Positions 11,301 through 24,080 of a stretch of DNA of 64,000 nt are shown in pieces. Below the pieces are notes generated by a model. The model saw only the letters and a program-made list of their open reading frames with translations, was not told the origin of the DNA and did not search any database. This DNA is from Gracilariopsis chorda (Eukaryota > Rhodophyta > Florideophyceae > Gracilariales > Gracilariaceae): NCBI GenBank assembly GCA_003194525.1, contig NBIV01000355.1:1-64000 (forward strand), given 5' to 3'. A program made the translations under genes and the position numbers. Each line of letters begins with the position of its first letter. The first letter of the stretch is position 1.

Positions 11301-13018
11301 TTGGTCAGTGAAGTGGTTTTAATTGAACTTAAGGGCCTTACAACGGATAGCACAAAGATTCGGGTTTGGAAAGCGGCTCACGAAGGGTTATTAGGGGGGT
11401 TTGGGATGGCCATTAGCGCATTTTTGGCGGTCGAGTACTTACAAATCGAACAGCATTTGCTATATAACAAAAGGTTGGGAGATGTGAAGAGCTTTCTCGG
11501 CACGAAGAAATGCCCAGTAGCGCTGTGGCATGACTATGAGGGTGGGTTGGGGGTAGTGAGGCTAATGCGACAGGCAAAGAGGGGAAATAGGGGTGAACGA
11601 TGCAAGCTACTGGACTCGATGATGGTCGCACAGCAGTACGTGATTGTGAAGGTTCTGGATCTCGCTCTTTTGGAAGGCGTGCATGGAACGAATACAGATC
11701 GGACCCCGAGATTCTACAATGTGCCGCTAGTGTCGGGTGCTTATTGTAAGTTATGTGTGGAAGTTCCGATTCTGACAGGAATGGTGGACTTCATTCAGGT
11801 TTTAAACGAGCAGATCGACGGCGTGTCCATCGACGGTTCTCGCAGTGTACGTTGCTTGAGGGCGAGCACGGTGAGTGGAAGTGGATGTAAAGCTTGGGAT
11901 GGATGGAAGAGCAATAGTGCGCAAGCGGGCAGGCGGGTAAAGTATAGTGAACACATTGTTTTGACTTTGTTTGCAAGCCAGGTGGTAGACAGTGAAGGCA
12001 ACTATAAGGGCAGCACAAGCATCACGCTTGCCAACACTGGAACCCCATCGACAACAACAACCGGCGAAGACGTCATTGAAGAAGCGGGTGTGCACGTAAC
12101 TGTCATGGAGGAGATTTTGCAATGCTAAAGAGCAGATGCAGGCACTAGCGGCTTGTATTTTGAGTACGTTGCTCCACTGAACCAGCTGGAAAAGAGGAAT
12201 GTGAAGACGTTGTACATGAAGGTGGGCACTAGCATTGTGGTTCCGAGCAAATATGAGATTCGGATTGGTAGCAGTGCGATGCTGGCAGTTCGGATGTTCA
12301 GGTACATAGTGCGTGCAGAGCGGCTGAACAAGCAGAAGTGGGAGATGAGTTTTTACAAGAGAGGCCGTGGTGTTGTATGAGCCGACGGGCTGTTTGAGTA
12401 TGGGTGTGAGAACGACTTTGTGAGGGAGGGGTACGCAAGCAACAGTGGCAAGGCTGCGTTTGGAGAGTTGTTAGGGGAAAGTGAAGAGGATGAGGGGTTT
12501 CTGTTGGGCACGATCCCAACGGTGCTGAAATTGCAGCTGAACACACTATTACGACGCAAGATTGTGAAGCCTTTATATAACGTACTGCCAGGGGTGGGCT
12601 CGATGGTAGAAATGTACCGGGCAGTCCCAGCGTTGTTGCTGGAGAGTAGCACGCAGCGGCACACGCGTGGGGGAGCGCGAGGTGAATGGCAGGATGAAGA
12701 AGTAAGGACGATGGGTGTTAAGGGGAGCAGACATAGATGGAGGAGGACGTGCCGTATCACTATTTTGAGTCACTCAGGGGGAAGGGGCACTACGTTTTCC
12801 TTTCAACATTGCAGACATACGTTAGTAAGAGATCAAAAAGCAATCGAGGATTGAATGTGGGGATGACGGAGGCGTTGCGCAGGAAGAGTTCGACAATGAG
12901 GAAGTTAAGGCCGATGGAGGGGGCGTTGCGAGGGAAGTGGCCGAGGGCTATTCCGCGGAATTCGATGATGGGAATGGTGGTTTCGGCGGCGGTGGTGGTG
13001 GTGGTAGTGTTGGCATAG
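11301..13018 (+). pseudogene. Decayed plus-strand gene of unknown family
   Basis: A single frame runs from 11301 (first ATG at 11406) to about 12854 with only two stops, TAA at 12126 and TGA at 12378. It then continues in another frame at 12737-13018, ending in a Val-rich tail. Between the stops the protein is well mixed and globular in character (for example YEGGLGVVRLMRQAKRGNR, and VAPLNQLEKRNVKTLYMKVG after the first stop). About 520 codons with two stops is far fewer than expected by chance. I recognise no family. It is divergent from the minus-strand gene at 7877-10869, and the two may have been neighbours in a once-functional subtelomeric cluster. Confidence 0.35.
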
Positions 13019-15906
13019 CTGGAGATCAAAAATTACGGTTTACGAGCTCTACAGCGTGTGGCACAAAGGGGGCGCAAAATGACGCGTTGTACAACGTGCG
13101 GCAGTGAGGTGTGACCAATGCAAGTGCATTGAGAAGGTTATCGCTTAGATCCTGCAAGGGAGCAAAGAGAAAACACACGGAATGAGATTTTCCGGGTCTT
13201 TTTGCTCAGAAGAATAAAATAATTGTATGGTGTTTGTTATAACCATGAATGCAAAAGGTGAATGCAAAATGGAGGAATCTTTTCTCCATTTGGTGCGCTG
13301 TTTAGAAATGGAGGAATTTTTGGTCCATTGGCTATTTGGAGGTTTTGTGGTTTTTTGTGGTTTTTAGGCAGAGGGGTTGTACGGTGTAGAAGGGGGTTTT
13401 ACTCTTTGATCTTCAAGGTGAGTCTGTATACAATTGTTGCTCCCATTCGTCATAAGATTGGTTTCAGAATGGTTCTTTTAATTGGTTAGTGTGTGTTAAG
13501 GGGTTTTCATACCTTTTGGGCGGCTTCACAGTGTTGGTTTCAGGGGTTTTTACTGGGTTTGGAACAGGCAGTGTAGCACATTGCAGTATTTACGGGGAGT
13601 GATATACTGCAGTTCGTAAACTGTTCTCCTTATTATGGGGTTGTAGTAATGTTTACAATAGGAACACGAGAACTATTATTGAGCATAGAGCTGGTCACAA
13701 TCGCTCAAAGTAAGAGAGTAGGACAGTTTACAATTGAGCCGAATGTGGATGTGGGTTTTGTACGGGATTTTATGCGTGTATTGTCGGGTTGGAGGACTTT
13801 GTTGCTCGTGTTTGTACTTTAACGGGTGCGAGAATTAGAAATCAGCTGGAACTGGTGTTTTAGGCCTGTTCTAATGAGCAGTAGAACATATTACCCTCCT
13901 GGAAGCGGGAGACATATGAAAGAACCGTGTTTAGAGGTGTTTAGTGAGCAGCACGTGCGAGTGTTGGGTTTGTTTACGGGTTTTACGGAAGTAGTGTTTT
14001 AGGGCATTTGTCACCGGAAGGGGTTGTCAACCGTCACGTTCCGAGTGAAAGTGAAAAGTAAAAAGTTTAGGAAGGGCGGTTTTAACGTTTTGGGCTGTAA
14101 GCTTTAAATGGGTTACGCTTGGAAACAGTTCATTGGATGTTTCGGGTTTTTACTGGGAGCATTCTTGTTATCCCTGTAGTTGTTACGCACTCTTGCGTTT
14201 AGGTATGTAGGGGTTTTAGTACAGGTGAGGGTTGGCCGTATTTATACATCAACTTTTTGTTTAAGCGCTGAAAAAGGGGTTATGGGGTCGTAGCTGGTAG
14301 TGTGGTTTCAGAAGGTTTAGGAGGATTTCTCGGCAACAAAGGGGTTTGTTGCCGTTTTTTTTTTGGGTGTTTATGGTTTTTTATAAAGCTCAGGTGGGGA
14401 CTTTCGAAATGGGTTGGTTGAGATGATCTTGGAATAATACCTGCACGCAAGAAGTTCGGTTGCAGATGAATCCTGCTGACCTTGTGCAATCATAGCCTTA
14501 GAATGCTCGCAGAAGTAGGCGTCCCTTGTTTCATACTCTGAAAAGAAGGTAAGAAAGGTGGTAAGCGTGCGGCTAGAGGAAATAAGCCTCTGTACGGAGT
14601 TTGTTTATCGAAAAAAAACGGTCCTGCGTTGCTGAACGACGTGAAACAGCTCGCGAATGATTGTCGTGGCTTCTTTCGTTCTGTCATTTGCCACTTGACT
14701 CATGTGTAGACCGCCGTTGTACATTCTGATGACGCAGAAGGTGCAGAGCCAGATGATCTTTTCGTAGCACACTATTTCCAACGTATCACTGTACACAATG
14801 TTACAGGAGAGAGTGTCATAGGCTAGGCCGTGTTTAACTTGCTCTGCCCACTTGTCACAAGCTACTGTGAGTCCCTACGGGTCACGTTTGGTAACACCAT
14901 CGGTTGGGAGGGCCTCCTTTGTTGATACACCAATATACAGTACGACTCTTATGCAGGGCGAGAGCAAACGAGGGCTTTCTAGGGTGGGATCGATATGGCC
15001 GTTTTGCATAAAGATTAGTTTTTCGCGTTTTGCTTGCGGGCAGGCGTTGATTCTGGTGCGCATGAAGTTCGAACGAACACAACAGAAAATGGGTCCGGAG
15101 TAGTCGTCCGGGATTACGTCCGCACGGCAAAGCACGGCTTCAGGGATTGAAAAGTTGTTTAAAATGCGACGCCAGCCTGTGTAGGCGCCCTTAGTATTGA
15201 AGAGGGAACCAATTCTTCCACGGCCAATGATGACCGTGGGCAAATGCGCTTGTGCAGTGCGTAGCGTTGGAAAAGTTGTCTGAGCTTCTTGATAAGGGAC
15301 CAAAAAATATATTGGTCGTTCGTTATATGGCTTGAAAAGTGTGTTTTGAGAGAGGGAGATAGAGAAGTTTTAGGTTTTCTTTGACCAGGTGGTTATAGCG
15401 TTAAATATTTTAGGCGTTTACGCGTATTTACATGGTTTGGTAAAGATGTTCATAAGAGGTAGGCATGCCGACGTTTAAGCGTTTTGTTTTATGAATGGAT
15501 CGCAAGCGCGCTTCAAATGCCTGTTAAAGGAATGTTTTAGGGAGGGCGTTTTAGCATGATCTGTCATCGTTGAGGTACTTGCATGCTTCTGGGTTTTTTT
15601 CGGTTAAATAACGGGGCTTGTTTGAATTACAGACGTTTGTAGATTTAAGGGGTTTTTATTGAGGGGGTTTGTGCTGGAAACGTGTAGAGTTTTAGGAAAT
15701 CATGCTTTTGCGGGAACCGAAGAGAAGGGGTGTAGCTAAATGGGCAAAAAGGTGTGGATTATTTTGGTTTTTAACAAATACAGCGTTGAAATGGGAGGTG
15801 GGACGAAGGACTAAAAGGTTGTTTGCCACAAAACAATTGTTTTATACCTCAAAGTTTTGTGAATGTTTTTGTGTTGAGGTTTTGTTTAAAGAGGTTTTTG
15901 TACAGT
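13019..15906. other. Long T+G-rich spacer without genes
   Basis: About 2.9 kb without a convincing frame. The plus strand is strongly T/G-rich, with many ttttagg, gttttag and tgtttag words (e.g. around 13320-13380, 13860-14000 and 14190-14230) that look like scattered single telomere-like units, but no tandem array. Low-complexity T tracts occur near 14350. Confidence 0.5.
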
Positions 15907-17085
15907 ATGGAGTCTTTCGAAGAACGTGTGTTCATATATCAAGATCCCTCTATTCAGTGCTCCACTACAGTTGATAATCTTCTGCAAAGCACAGATGTGA
16001 TGATCAATGACGTGTGACAAGTGAGACTACCAACAATCAGCAATGTGTATGAGATTCGAGCAATGCAATGTGTTTTGGATGGGCTTTTAGAAGAGCTTCA
16101 TGATGTTTGTACATGTATAAGAGCGCTTGGGCTCTTATGAAAACTCATGGAGGTGGGCGTGCTCGACCGTATATTAAAGGAACGGTACCATATTGCTAGA
16201 TACATAAAACGCGCGGCGACAGCCGAAGAAGGTAGCGTGTTCAGGAATATGTTTGGTTTTAGGCGATTGCTCGCATCTTGCCTAATTCTTGCATGTGGTT
16301 TTACGGTTCTGCACGGTTTGATAAGCCTTTTGCTGAAATGTGCCATTTCAGGTGCAAGAAACTCAGTGGTTCACTTTGCAGTGACAACTCTATTTCAGTG
16401 TGGTTTTCGAACGTTTTTGCACAATCGTGTAGTAAAAGGCGCTGTTGTTTTAGTCAGGTCAGTCTATGGGACTCTGCAAAGCACCCCATTTCATGTGATG
16501 GAGCGTTATTCATGGCGTAAACGTGCGTTTCTGGAATTTAGTGGTCTACTCTTCACACTGTTAGTGCCGTAAAATGCGGTGCTACTTGTAGCCCTTTCGT
16601 TGATGCCTGCAGACGATAAGTTTATGTCGAACTAGAAGACGGGATGTGTTGCGGTTTCTGCTGGTGGTGCTACCGTTGCGGCTTTTAATTACTTTCAAAT
16701 CAGGTTGATATTGTGCTTGACAGGTACGTACTTGAATACGAAGTTCACGATGGACCCCGATATGCATGAACGAACGTTGAGCAAGGTGGTCATGCGTGCG
16801 TTTAGCAAGTCGTTGAAAACAGCGCTGTTCGTTGGTGAACCTGCAACTACTTTTCGAGTGGTTAGAATTAGAATGGCATGTTGCACGATCGCGTCGTTAG
16901 CGTCTGCTGTTTTGTCAGCAAGTGGTGAAGGAGGTGCTGCGGTTGGCTTGGTAGTTAAAAATACTATTTCTGTTGTATGTCTCGTGGCATCAGACGCTGT
17001 GGTACATTACGAGCTTGTGAAGCGCAGTGCGACTCTTGAGCGCCTAAATCCTGTCGTAATCGGCTTTCAAATGGATGGGCTGTGA
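15907..17085 (+). pseudogene. Decayed polytopic membrane protein gene
   Basis: ATG at 15907 (MESFEERVFIYQDPS) opens a frame that can be followed for 393 codons to 17085 with four stops: TGA 16015, TGA 16138, TAA 16570 and TAG 16636. The protein has several hydrophobic stretches: LLASCLILACGFTVLHGLIS, FLEFSGLLFTLLVP, and an Ala/Val/Ser-rich pair near the end (ACCTIASLASAVLSA, VVKNTISVVCLVASDAVV). The N-terminal part is soluble and helical. The family is not recognised. All four stops could derive from C-to-T changes in CAA, CAG or CGA codons, but without a functional copy this is a guess. Confidence 0.4.
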
Positions 17086-17133
17086 GGCATTTTTGTGAGA
17101 CATGGAAAGGCGTGAACGCAGAGGGTTGTACTT

Positions 17134-18758
17134 TTAATGCATAGTAAACATTGATTCATAAAAAGTGTTCAGTTTTCGAATGAGAACATGATGTGGTTGG
17201 TGTGGCGGAAGCTTAAGGCCTTGGAAGGCCCATTCGGGTAGTTTGTGGGTAAGAAAGGGGTTGAGGAATCTGTGGTCGACGCATATGACAGCTCCATAAT
17301 AATTTTTGTGTCTCAACACTCTGCCCAGTGCCTGAGTGCCTGGTTTAGTGCTTTGAAGCCTTGATTGTAATACCAGTCTTGTCCAGAAGATAGTTCATTG
17401 CTCAGGGAGTCTGCAAGGTTTTGCCACATTCTTTTGCACCGAGTTGGAAGATGCTCAAGGTATGGTAGGGGGATTCCAACCAAGATGACGGCTCGAGAAG
17501 CTTCATTTCGAAAATCAACACCTTCGGAAAACTTGCCGCGGTAAACCGCAAAGAGAACCGCGCCACATGGTTGTTTGGAGGCGTGGGTGTACAGGGATAA
17601 CGTTGTTTCATATTCTGTCCCTTTTTCTTTGAATCTAGCAACACACACTTTTTTGTACTGAGAAACGCGTCCCATGCTCCTGAGGAGTTCCAGCAGCAAT
17701 GCAAGTCGTGCAGCACAGTGTAGCTTGGTAAGTACACCAGAACTCCATTGAGAATGAGACGCAGGTATTAAGCAAGAGCATTGGCAAGTTCGTGTTGGAA
17801 GGCTGGCGTTTTAGAAGCATCAGGTGTGGTGGTAAACGGGACGTGCGCAGGGCTTTTGGTGACAAATGCCAAGAACAGATGGGTGTGTACAGTGGCCACG
17901 TAAGGGAGGGCTTTGACGAAGTGGAAAGGAGTGTCGAGCTCTTTTGCAGAATTGTTGAAATGGTTTCAAGGTTCCGGAGGTGCGGATGACCGATCGCGCT
18001 GTACGGGATATTTGTTCGAATGAGACTGAGGCACTCATGCACATAAGAGTGAGCTCGACCTGTGTGTTGCTGTCACAGAATTTCCTTGCGACCACCAAAG
18101 TGAAGTGCTCCGGCTGTGAAAGCATGTTGGATAAAAAGGTGATAATGCGAGTTGCATCGTTGAATCTGTCGCATAGAAGCTCATACCCCACCGGATGTTT
18201 TTCAGAGGAGTGGTTCACGCCACTGTTTGGGAGCAGGTTGTTGTTTTTGGGGATTTTGTTGTGGTGTTTTGTTGTGGGGCTGCCACGACTGGGAGCTGTG
18301 GGATGCTGATTCTGGTCTTCAACCAGTTGCATGAGCTGGGCGTGTTTGTTTTTGCTGAGAGAGGACCCGGCAACGGTCCAGTCCTTGAGCAGGTTGCGTG
18401 TGAGTTTGTTTTGGCTAAAGTAGTTGAGGATTGGGCGACCTTCAACGATGGCTTCCTCACTATCTTGTCGTTGCAAAAGCTGCAGTTGGACAAGAACATG
18501 TTCACTGAGAGTGACTAGGGTAAAGTACATGTTGGAGAGGAGTTTCAAGGAAATATGTAGAGTGGTTTTCGGGGTAGCATTGCGCAGTAAATGAAAAGCG
18601 TGGTTAGTTTCCCATTTGATTTCAACAACACATCCCGTACCCGCTGGTCTCTCGTCTTCTCCGGATAATATGACAATCCCATGGGGTTTCGTTCTTTTCC
18701 GTTTCTTTTGGTTGGCCTCTCCGCGTGAGTGCGTCCGGGACAGCGAAGATGTCACCAC
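17134..18758 (-). pseudogene. FANCJ/BRIP1-type DNA helicase, truncated and frameshifted
   Basis: This remnant encodes the C-terminal helicase half of an XPD-superfamily enzyme. In order on the minus strand: RTARSVIRTSGTLKP (the SGTL motif), then in another frame PFHFVKALPYVATVHTH and ILNGVLVYLPSYTVLHDLH with a TAA near 17772, then AVYRGKFSEGVDFRNEASRA (the GK-SEG-DF motif), YNQGFKALNQAL and, after a further shift, LRHKNYYGAVICVDHRF. The last shift is caused by a perfect 8-bp tandem duplication at 17327-17342; removing one copy restores the family's usual join. The Walker A, Fe-S cysteine and DEAH parts are absent, and the upstream part to 18758 is low-complexity. FANCJ helicases unwind DNA in crosslink and replication-fork repair; this copy cannot. 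The choice of FANCJ over RTEL1 rests on the RGKFSEG and WYYNQGFKALNQAL blocks. Confidence 0.75.
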
Positions 18759-18759
18759 T

Positions 18760-21700
18760 TGGTTGGCTGAAAGCTTGTGTTCGTGCTGCCCACTTCACCG
18801 TTTCACCTCTATGCATCCGACCCCTCTACCTTTGGTGGGTGCTACCCATCTGTTCTACAGTGTTTTTGACGTAGGCGCGCCATGCCAATGCCTTTTGGTC
18901 TCTTTTTGGATTTTTTAGACCCAATACGACACGTCATGCGTCCTCCACTCGAAAAAGAGGTAAACCTCTCGGACTCAGAAGAGCGAGAGGCATCCTCAGC
19001 ACATCATCCGATCGGTTCAGTGGAGACCCCATGGATCTTTCAGGCTTTTCTTGCACTTACACAGGACATTGATACCGAGGGGAATGGATATGGTACCCAC
19101 TGGTGTCATTCCAAACGGAAAAAACCACTTTCTACCCTTTAGGGTTTTCTCTGTGCTCGAGAGCGTCTACCGGTGGGTGGCAGCCCACGGGCAATAAAGC
19201 CTTTCCAGCAGTCACGAATGCAGTTCTCGAAGATTTAACCACTCAGAACGACTCCTTTGGTCGATCTTCTTCCCGTTCGCCAACAGGATTTCGCACAGGC
19301 ACAACTGGTTTCGTGGCCACAATGAACCGTCACCCTGGGATGGGCCCCTACGTGAGCACTTCGAAACGTTTCAATCGTTTCTATTCCAGGAAGGGTTCAC
19401 TAACTTCCAGTATACGTCATCCTTTCAGCTGCAGACAACCCTTCAGCTTCTCCGAACGACTACCAGATCCAGTTGTGATCCCTGGAACTTCTCACACTGC
19501 TCCGGCAGCGTTCCCTACTATACCTCAGCCACGTGCGCTTTATTTTTCTGTTGGGGTGCCATTAGGCTACCAGGGTGGTTATAGAACCGCTCTAAAGTAC
19601 ATTGAACCCCATATTTTTGACTCTAATTACTGGCCTCTGAATACCAACTCGTTTCAGGCTCTGTACAAATACCGTAGTCCGTCTGTGGATACCCATGTCA
19701 CCTACAGCCGACTGAGGCGCGAACGCCTAGTGCAGAGTCCTACCTATAGGGATTCTCCACCACCCGGTAGCTGTAAGCGGCACCTGAACTAATCGGCAGT
19801 GTTTGATGCCAAGCGGCGTCATACGCCCTTCGTGTTTGTTATACCTCCAGTGGTTCCGTATGACCTTCCCTTCGTCCGCAGTCTCAAAAAGGTAGATTAA
19901 TTCCGCCGAGTGGTAGATCCTTATACAATAAGGGCTCCTATTCTGTGGATGCACTGTATTACTTTGACATGGTTTGCTTCGAACAACCGTTTCATACCAA
20001 TTTATTCATGGACAGTGAGCCGTGGACTGGGGACTCGACCAAGGAGTACTGCCTGCGTCATCGCCGAAATAACGTGCAGAATATACAAAAGTACAACCTA
20101 GTGGCATTGCTCTGACAAGACAATGCGATTTGCTCTAAGTTGTATATGCCACGACCAAGGTTGTGGGAGCACTACGAAGTATGCCAGTTCTTGGACGTTC
20201 TAACCCCTCTAGTTTTAGCCTACTTTTGCAGTGCCATTATAGATGGCTCTCTCTTTGCAGGTACCGTTTGGAACATTACCATGGCAAAACTTTGCGACCA
20301 CGACGGCTCTTCTATCTCTCCAAATGTCTCGAGAGGGCGTGAATTGGCCCACTTGGTCTAACGATCTTATACTTCCGGTTCACGCTCTATAATCTACTGG
20401 CCGTATCTTTTGTATGTCGAATCACCTGGTGGGTTTCATACGTGATGAGCTTTGGGTACAAAAACCGGTAAGAGATACACCTTATTCGTTTGAGGAGCTC
20501 ACCGCCATTTTGGATGTTGCTGAAAACTACCTCTGGAGATCAGATCAAGCCTGGAAGGTATGGAACCTAAAAAAAACGAGGGAAGGGACTACGAAAGAGT
20601 AGAACCTCCCTGGTAATCTTGCTGATCAAGACGATGGAGCCCACGAGGACTTTGCTATGCCCCAATCGGTTATAAAGTCCCCTGCTGTGAGTGCAAGCGT
20701 ACCAGAGGTGGCTACTCTACTAACTACGGTCGCGCCTTCTACTAGTGGCGAATTTCTTCTACTCCATTAGTTCAGGCTATTGCGGGTCCATTCTGATCCG
20801 TTATGGTAGTCAACCCACTTCTTTCACGCGATGGCATGCACCTGGAAAGTATGAAAAGTGCTTTGCGTCGCCTCCATCAACGGTTTTTACGGTACTACAA
20901 TCGACAGGGTTCTTGGAGTGCCATTGCCGTCATTGTCGCCCGGGATACTTACCTTTCGGTCCTAGCACCGCGGGAGTCGCAATGAGATTGTCTACGTCGC
21001 TTACGGGACCAGTTACAGCACGCGCTGTACCAGATGGTGACCTATAATTTGGGGACTATTTCAGAGAAATTTGACGATACGCCCTGGGCGGATACTTTCT
21101 ATAGACAGCAGGCTGCTGTAGGGTTGACTCATCCATTCGGTTTTCCAGCTGTGACCCCAACGATGGGCTTTCAGCTACCAACTTCTACGAGCTTCAATTC
21201 TCATTCAGATGCTCTGTCCATGCTTCCGCTCGATATTGCACCCCCTTCTGCTCAACCAACGCAGAGGCATTCGGTGTATCCCAATCGTCCTCCACCAATT
21301 CCAGTCACACAGGGTCTACCAGCTGGTCAAGTCAGTCTTTTGACCCGTTGGTCTCCAATGGCAAGTACGAATCTTAGTGGTGGCTCCAGTGCCGGCGGGT
21401 AAACCGGTCGTGGTCGTGGCCGAGGATGGAATCCGTCAGGGCCTGCTTCACCTCTCAGTCGGGGCAGTGGACCGGACGGATATAGTACTTGATCTCCATC
21501 TGGTTATGTTTTCTTAAGTTGTGATTTTCTCGTTGCCTTCGCACAATATTGTGGGCTCCAACATGCGTAAATGCGTTATGTTGTTACATTAGTGGTTGTT
21601 AGTTCCGTGTTAGTTATTCACGTCATGGCATCTCTTGGAAACGTTCTGCCCTCCCCCTCCTTCGTGTCCATGCACCACGTGGGTGTTTGGGATCCGGTTG

Positions 21701-22160
21701 GCAGGGCCTACCTGCTATACGTTGCAATCGATCCTGCACAATGCTTAACCAACATGATGCAACGCCATTCCCACTCTAGCCTACCGTCGTCTTCTCAGCT
21801 ATTCTCATTTGACCCCCGCATATCGATAATGTCACACTGGGCAATGAAGCATGATAACCGCGCCCAGCTTTTCAGAAGGCTTTCCATATTACCAACGCAT
21901 CACACTTGGGCTTGCCGGTGGATTTTCAATAGGAGACGTCCAACTTATCTCCGACAGGCAAGTATTGGAGTAACTTGGACCCTGGAAGAACTGGTTTTTG
22001 GAGCTTTCTTGGTAGAGAGAAACGGCGACGATAGTTATTGAAAAAGGCACAGAGCATCCATTCTATTATATATCATAGATTTGCCTCATCTCTTTCGCCC
22101 GGTCAGTTTGCATAACATCCTAACGTTCTTGGCAATTCATATGATCCACATATTACTCTT
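18760..22160 (+). other. Degraded coding-like region of unknown origin
   Basis: Plus-strand frames succeed each other with shifts: 18882-19142 (MPMPFGLFLDFLD, then an acidic/Ser part), 19103-19792, 20414-20602, 21034-21402, and 21571-22041, which begins with a signal-like hydrophobic stretch MRYVVTLVVVSSVLVI. Ser/Thr/Pro and aromatic-rich composition recurs and a Gly/Arg tail (RGRG) is readable near 21410. The pattern is that of an old mobile element or gene riddled with stops, but I find no RT, integrase or gag motif, so no family is named. Confidence 0.25.
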
Positions 22161-22230
22161 CTGTTTTGTACGAGTTCCGCACCATGGATTGGGAAGAAAC
22201 GTACTTGAAGCCCATTTCGCGCCCTTCCAG

Positions 22231-22830
22231 CTACCACTTCCTAAGCTTTTCTAGCCGCGCATATTCAAGCACACCTAAATGCTGTTCAATAAGGGTGAAA
22301 TACTGTCCAAGTTTGATCATATCAACTCCAATCCTTCTGAAATCCATCAAAGTCTGTCTGATCTCTTCATCTCTTTCGGCGAACTCCAGCATCAAGTTCG
22401 TTTCTGTACACAATCTGCTTTGTTCTGCCAACTTCAGCGGGCACAAAATCTGTTCGTAATTCGCCTCTCTGTCCCTTACATACCTCTGCAAACGCCGCAA
22501 CGTCTTCAATTTGTGGACGAAAACACCTAAACAGCATTCAGCCAACCAACGCACCGCGGTTTCATCCCCTGAAAGTGTGCAACAGAGCAATCAACCAGAA
22601 GATTGGGCTGAAAACGTGTTATCATGCAGTACAGTCTTTACAAAATGGGCTGCTCCAACATCAGCCAAGTCTTCCCGATCTACCGTGGTCAGCACATCGT
22701 ACTTGAGGCGCCAATGCGTAATCTCCACCGCCACAAACATCGGCTTGTCCTCGTCTGAATGTGCAGGCTGCGCTGCGATTTTCACCGCGCAAAAGCAACA
22801 AACACACGTACATGTATCACCTAGCACCAT
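22231..22830 (-). pseudogene. Hypothetical coiled-coil protein with one stop
   Basis: A minus-strand frame from ATG 22830 (MVLGDTCTCVCCFC) runs to 22231, about 200 codons, with a single TGA at 22591. The first half has a Cys cluster; the second half is rich in Leu, Glu, Arg and Lys (KTLRRLQRYVRDREANYEQI, EFAERDEEIRQTLMDFRR), consistent with a long amphipathic helix or coiled coil. No family is recognised. The stop could instead lie in a short intron. Confidence 0.3.
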
Positions 22831-22909
22831 GATCGTCGCTTTACCTCTATTTCAACACGCTCAAATGTTGGCGCATTACGCTTCTACATACAGCGTGTGC
22901 TAATGTCAT

Positions 22910-24080
22910 GATCGGAGATGATGCTTGAGTTCATCATGTCGAGAGTACTTTGCATTCGTGTCCGGAGCGGCTACGCAGAACCAATTTTGTAGGGGGGTGG
23001 GCTGCTGTGCTCTCACGGCCGCCATGCATCGCGTCTTGTTGACGCTTGGATCAATTTGAGCCCGCCGCCGTACCAATGAAGACTTTTGGCAAAGCTTGGA
23101 AGCAGAAAGAACAGCAGATACGCATCTCCTGGCGGTAATAGATTCCACTAGCGCTCCGCAATGTGATCTAACACATATTGTGGTACAGCTAGTGGTGAGC
23201 ACAACTTCCGTAAGATAGAACTTCAGACTTGGCCTTTTAGATATAGTTCGTTAGGTGGTGGTCTCCTTAGTCTCGGAGCGGCCACCGGGGGAAACCTGAA
23301 AGGAGATCCGCAAGCACGTAGTGGAAATCGGGTTCACTGGGCGGGCGATAACCCTACAGGCACTGAAATGGGGCTCGCTGGGTATTTGCGGCTTAGGAAC
23401 CACAAATAGAGGATGAATTAATCGTGTACTTGAGGCTGAGTATCACGAGGATGAACCAGACGAACTAGAACAGGCCCCAAGTATGCTTAATTTACTTCCC
23501 TGGAGGTGGAGCTCTAGTGTCTACCGAGCCGGTGCGCTGATCTCATATGAGGTCAGCGCACCGACACGCAAAATTAAAGATAATTGTAATCTGATCCGCA
23601 TGGCCCCACATTTCAAATTTTGAACTTGAGAAATAGCCAACGGGGTGGTCATTTAACTATAAGTAGTTGTAGAAGACGACAACTGAGCCATAACAGCAGC
23701 TCAGTGGTTGTCAGGTCACATGCTAGCAACAAAACATGAGTTGAAACCTCGCTGGTTTTAATCAAACTCCAAGACTCCTTCGGGAGCTCGACTAATTCTA
23801 AATATATATAAACTCTCAAGGCGTTTTCGACACCCACTTGAACAGCAGAAAAAATACGGTATCATATGGTAAAGGGGCAGGTTTTGTCATGGAGTGTAAA
23901 TAATATAGCAAGTCTAAGTAACGAGGATTGAACTAGTAGGAGGCTTAAGGTAAAATGAACTAATTGCAAACTATTGCATTCAAACACAGATTTTTACTAT
24001 AAAAAACGAAGATTGACAAGGTTGCTGACATCTGTATCAGCTTCTGAACTTCATTTTACCGTGATACTCTTCAATTTGTT
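22910..24080. other. Gene-poor region with a long palindrome
   Basis: No convincing frame. It contains the palindrome at 23530-23563 (listed separately) and an A/T-rich stretch with atatatataaactctc near 23803 that resembles a promoter or an LTR core. The adjacent piggyBac-like fragment and LTR suggest this is nested transposon debris. Confidence 0.4.
23530..23563. repeat. 34-bp near-perfect palindrome
   Basis: Arms of 17 bp with no spacer: cggtgcgctgatctcat followed by atgaggtcagcgcaccg, one mismatch. It could extrude as a cruciform or bind a dimeric protein, or mark the end of a mobile element. Function unknown. Confidence 0.85.

Noticed and set aside
23200-23460. tRNA or other structured RNA gene near 23.3 kb
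   Set aside because: A gggttca-like word is present, but no cloverleaf with matching acceptor stem could be drawn.
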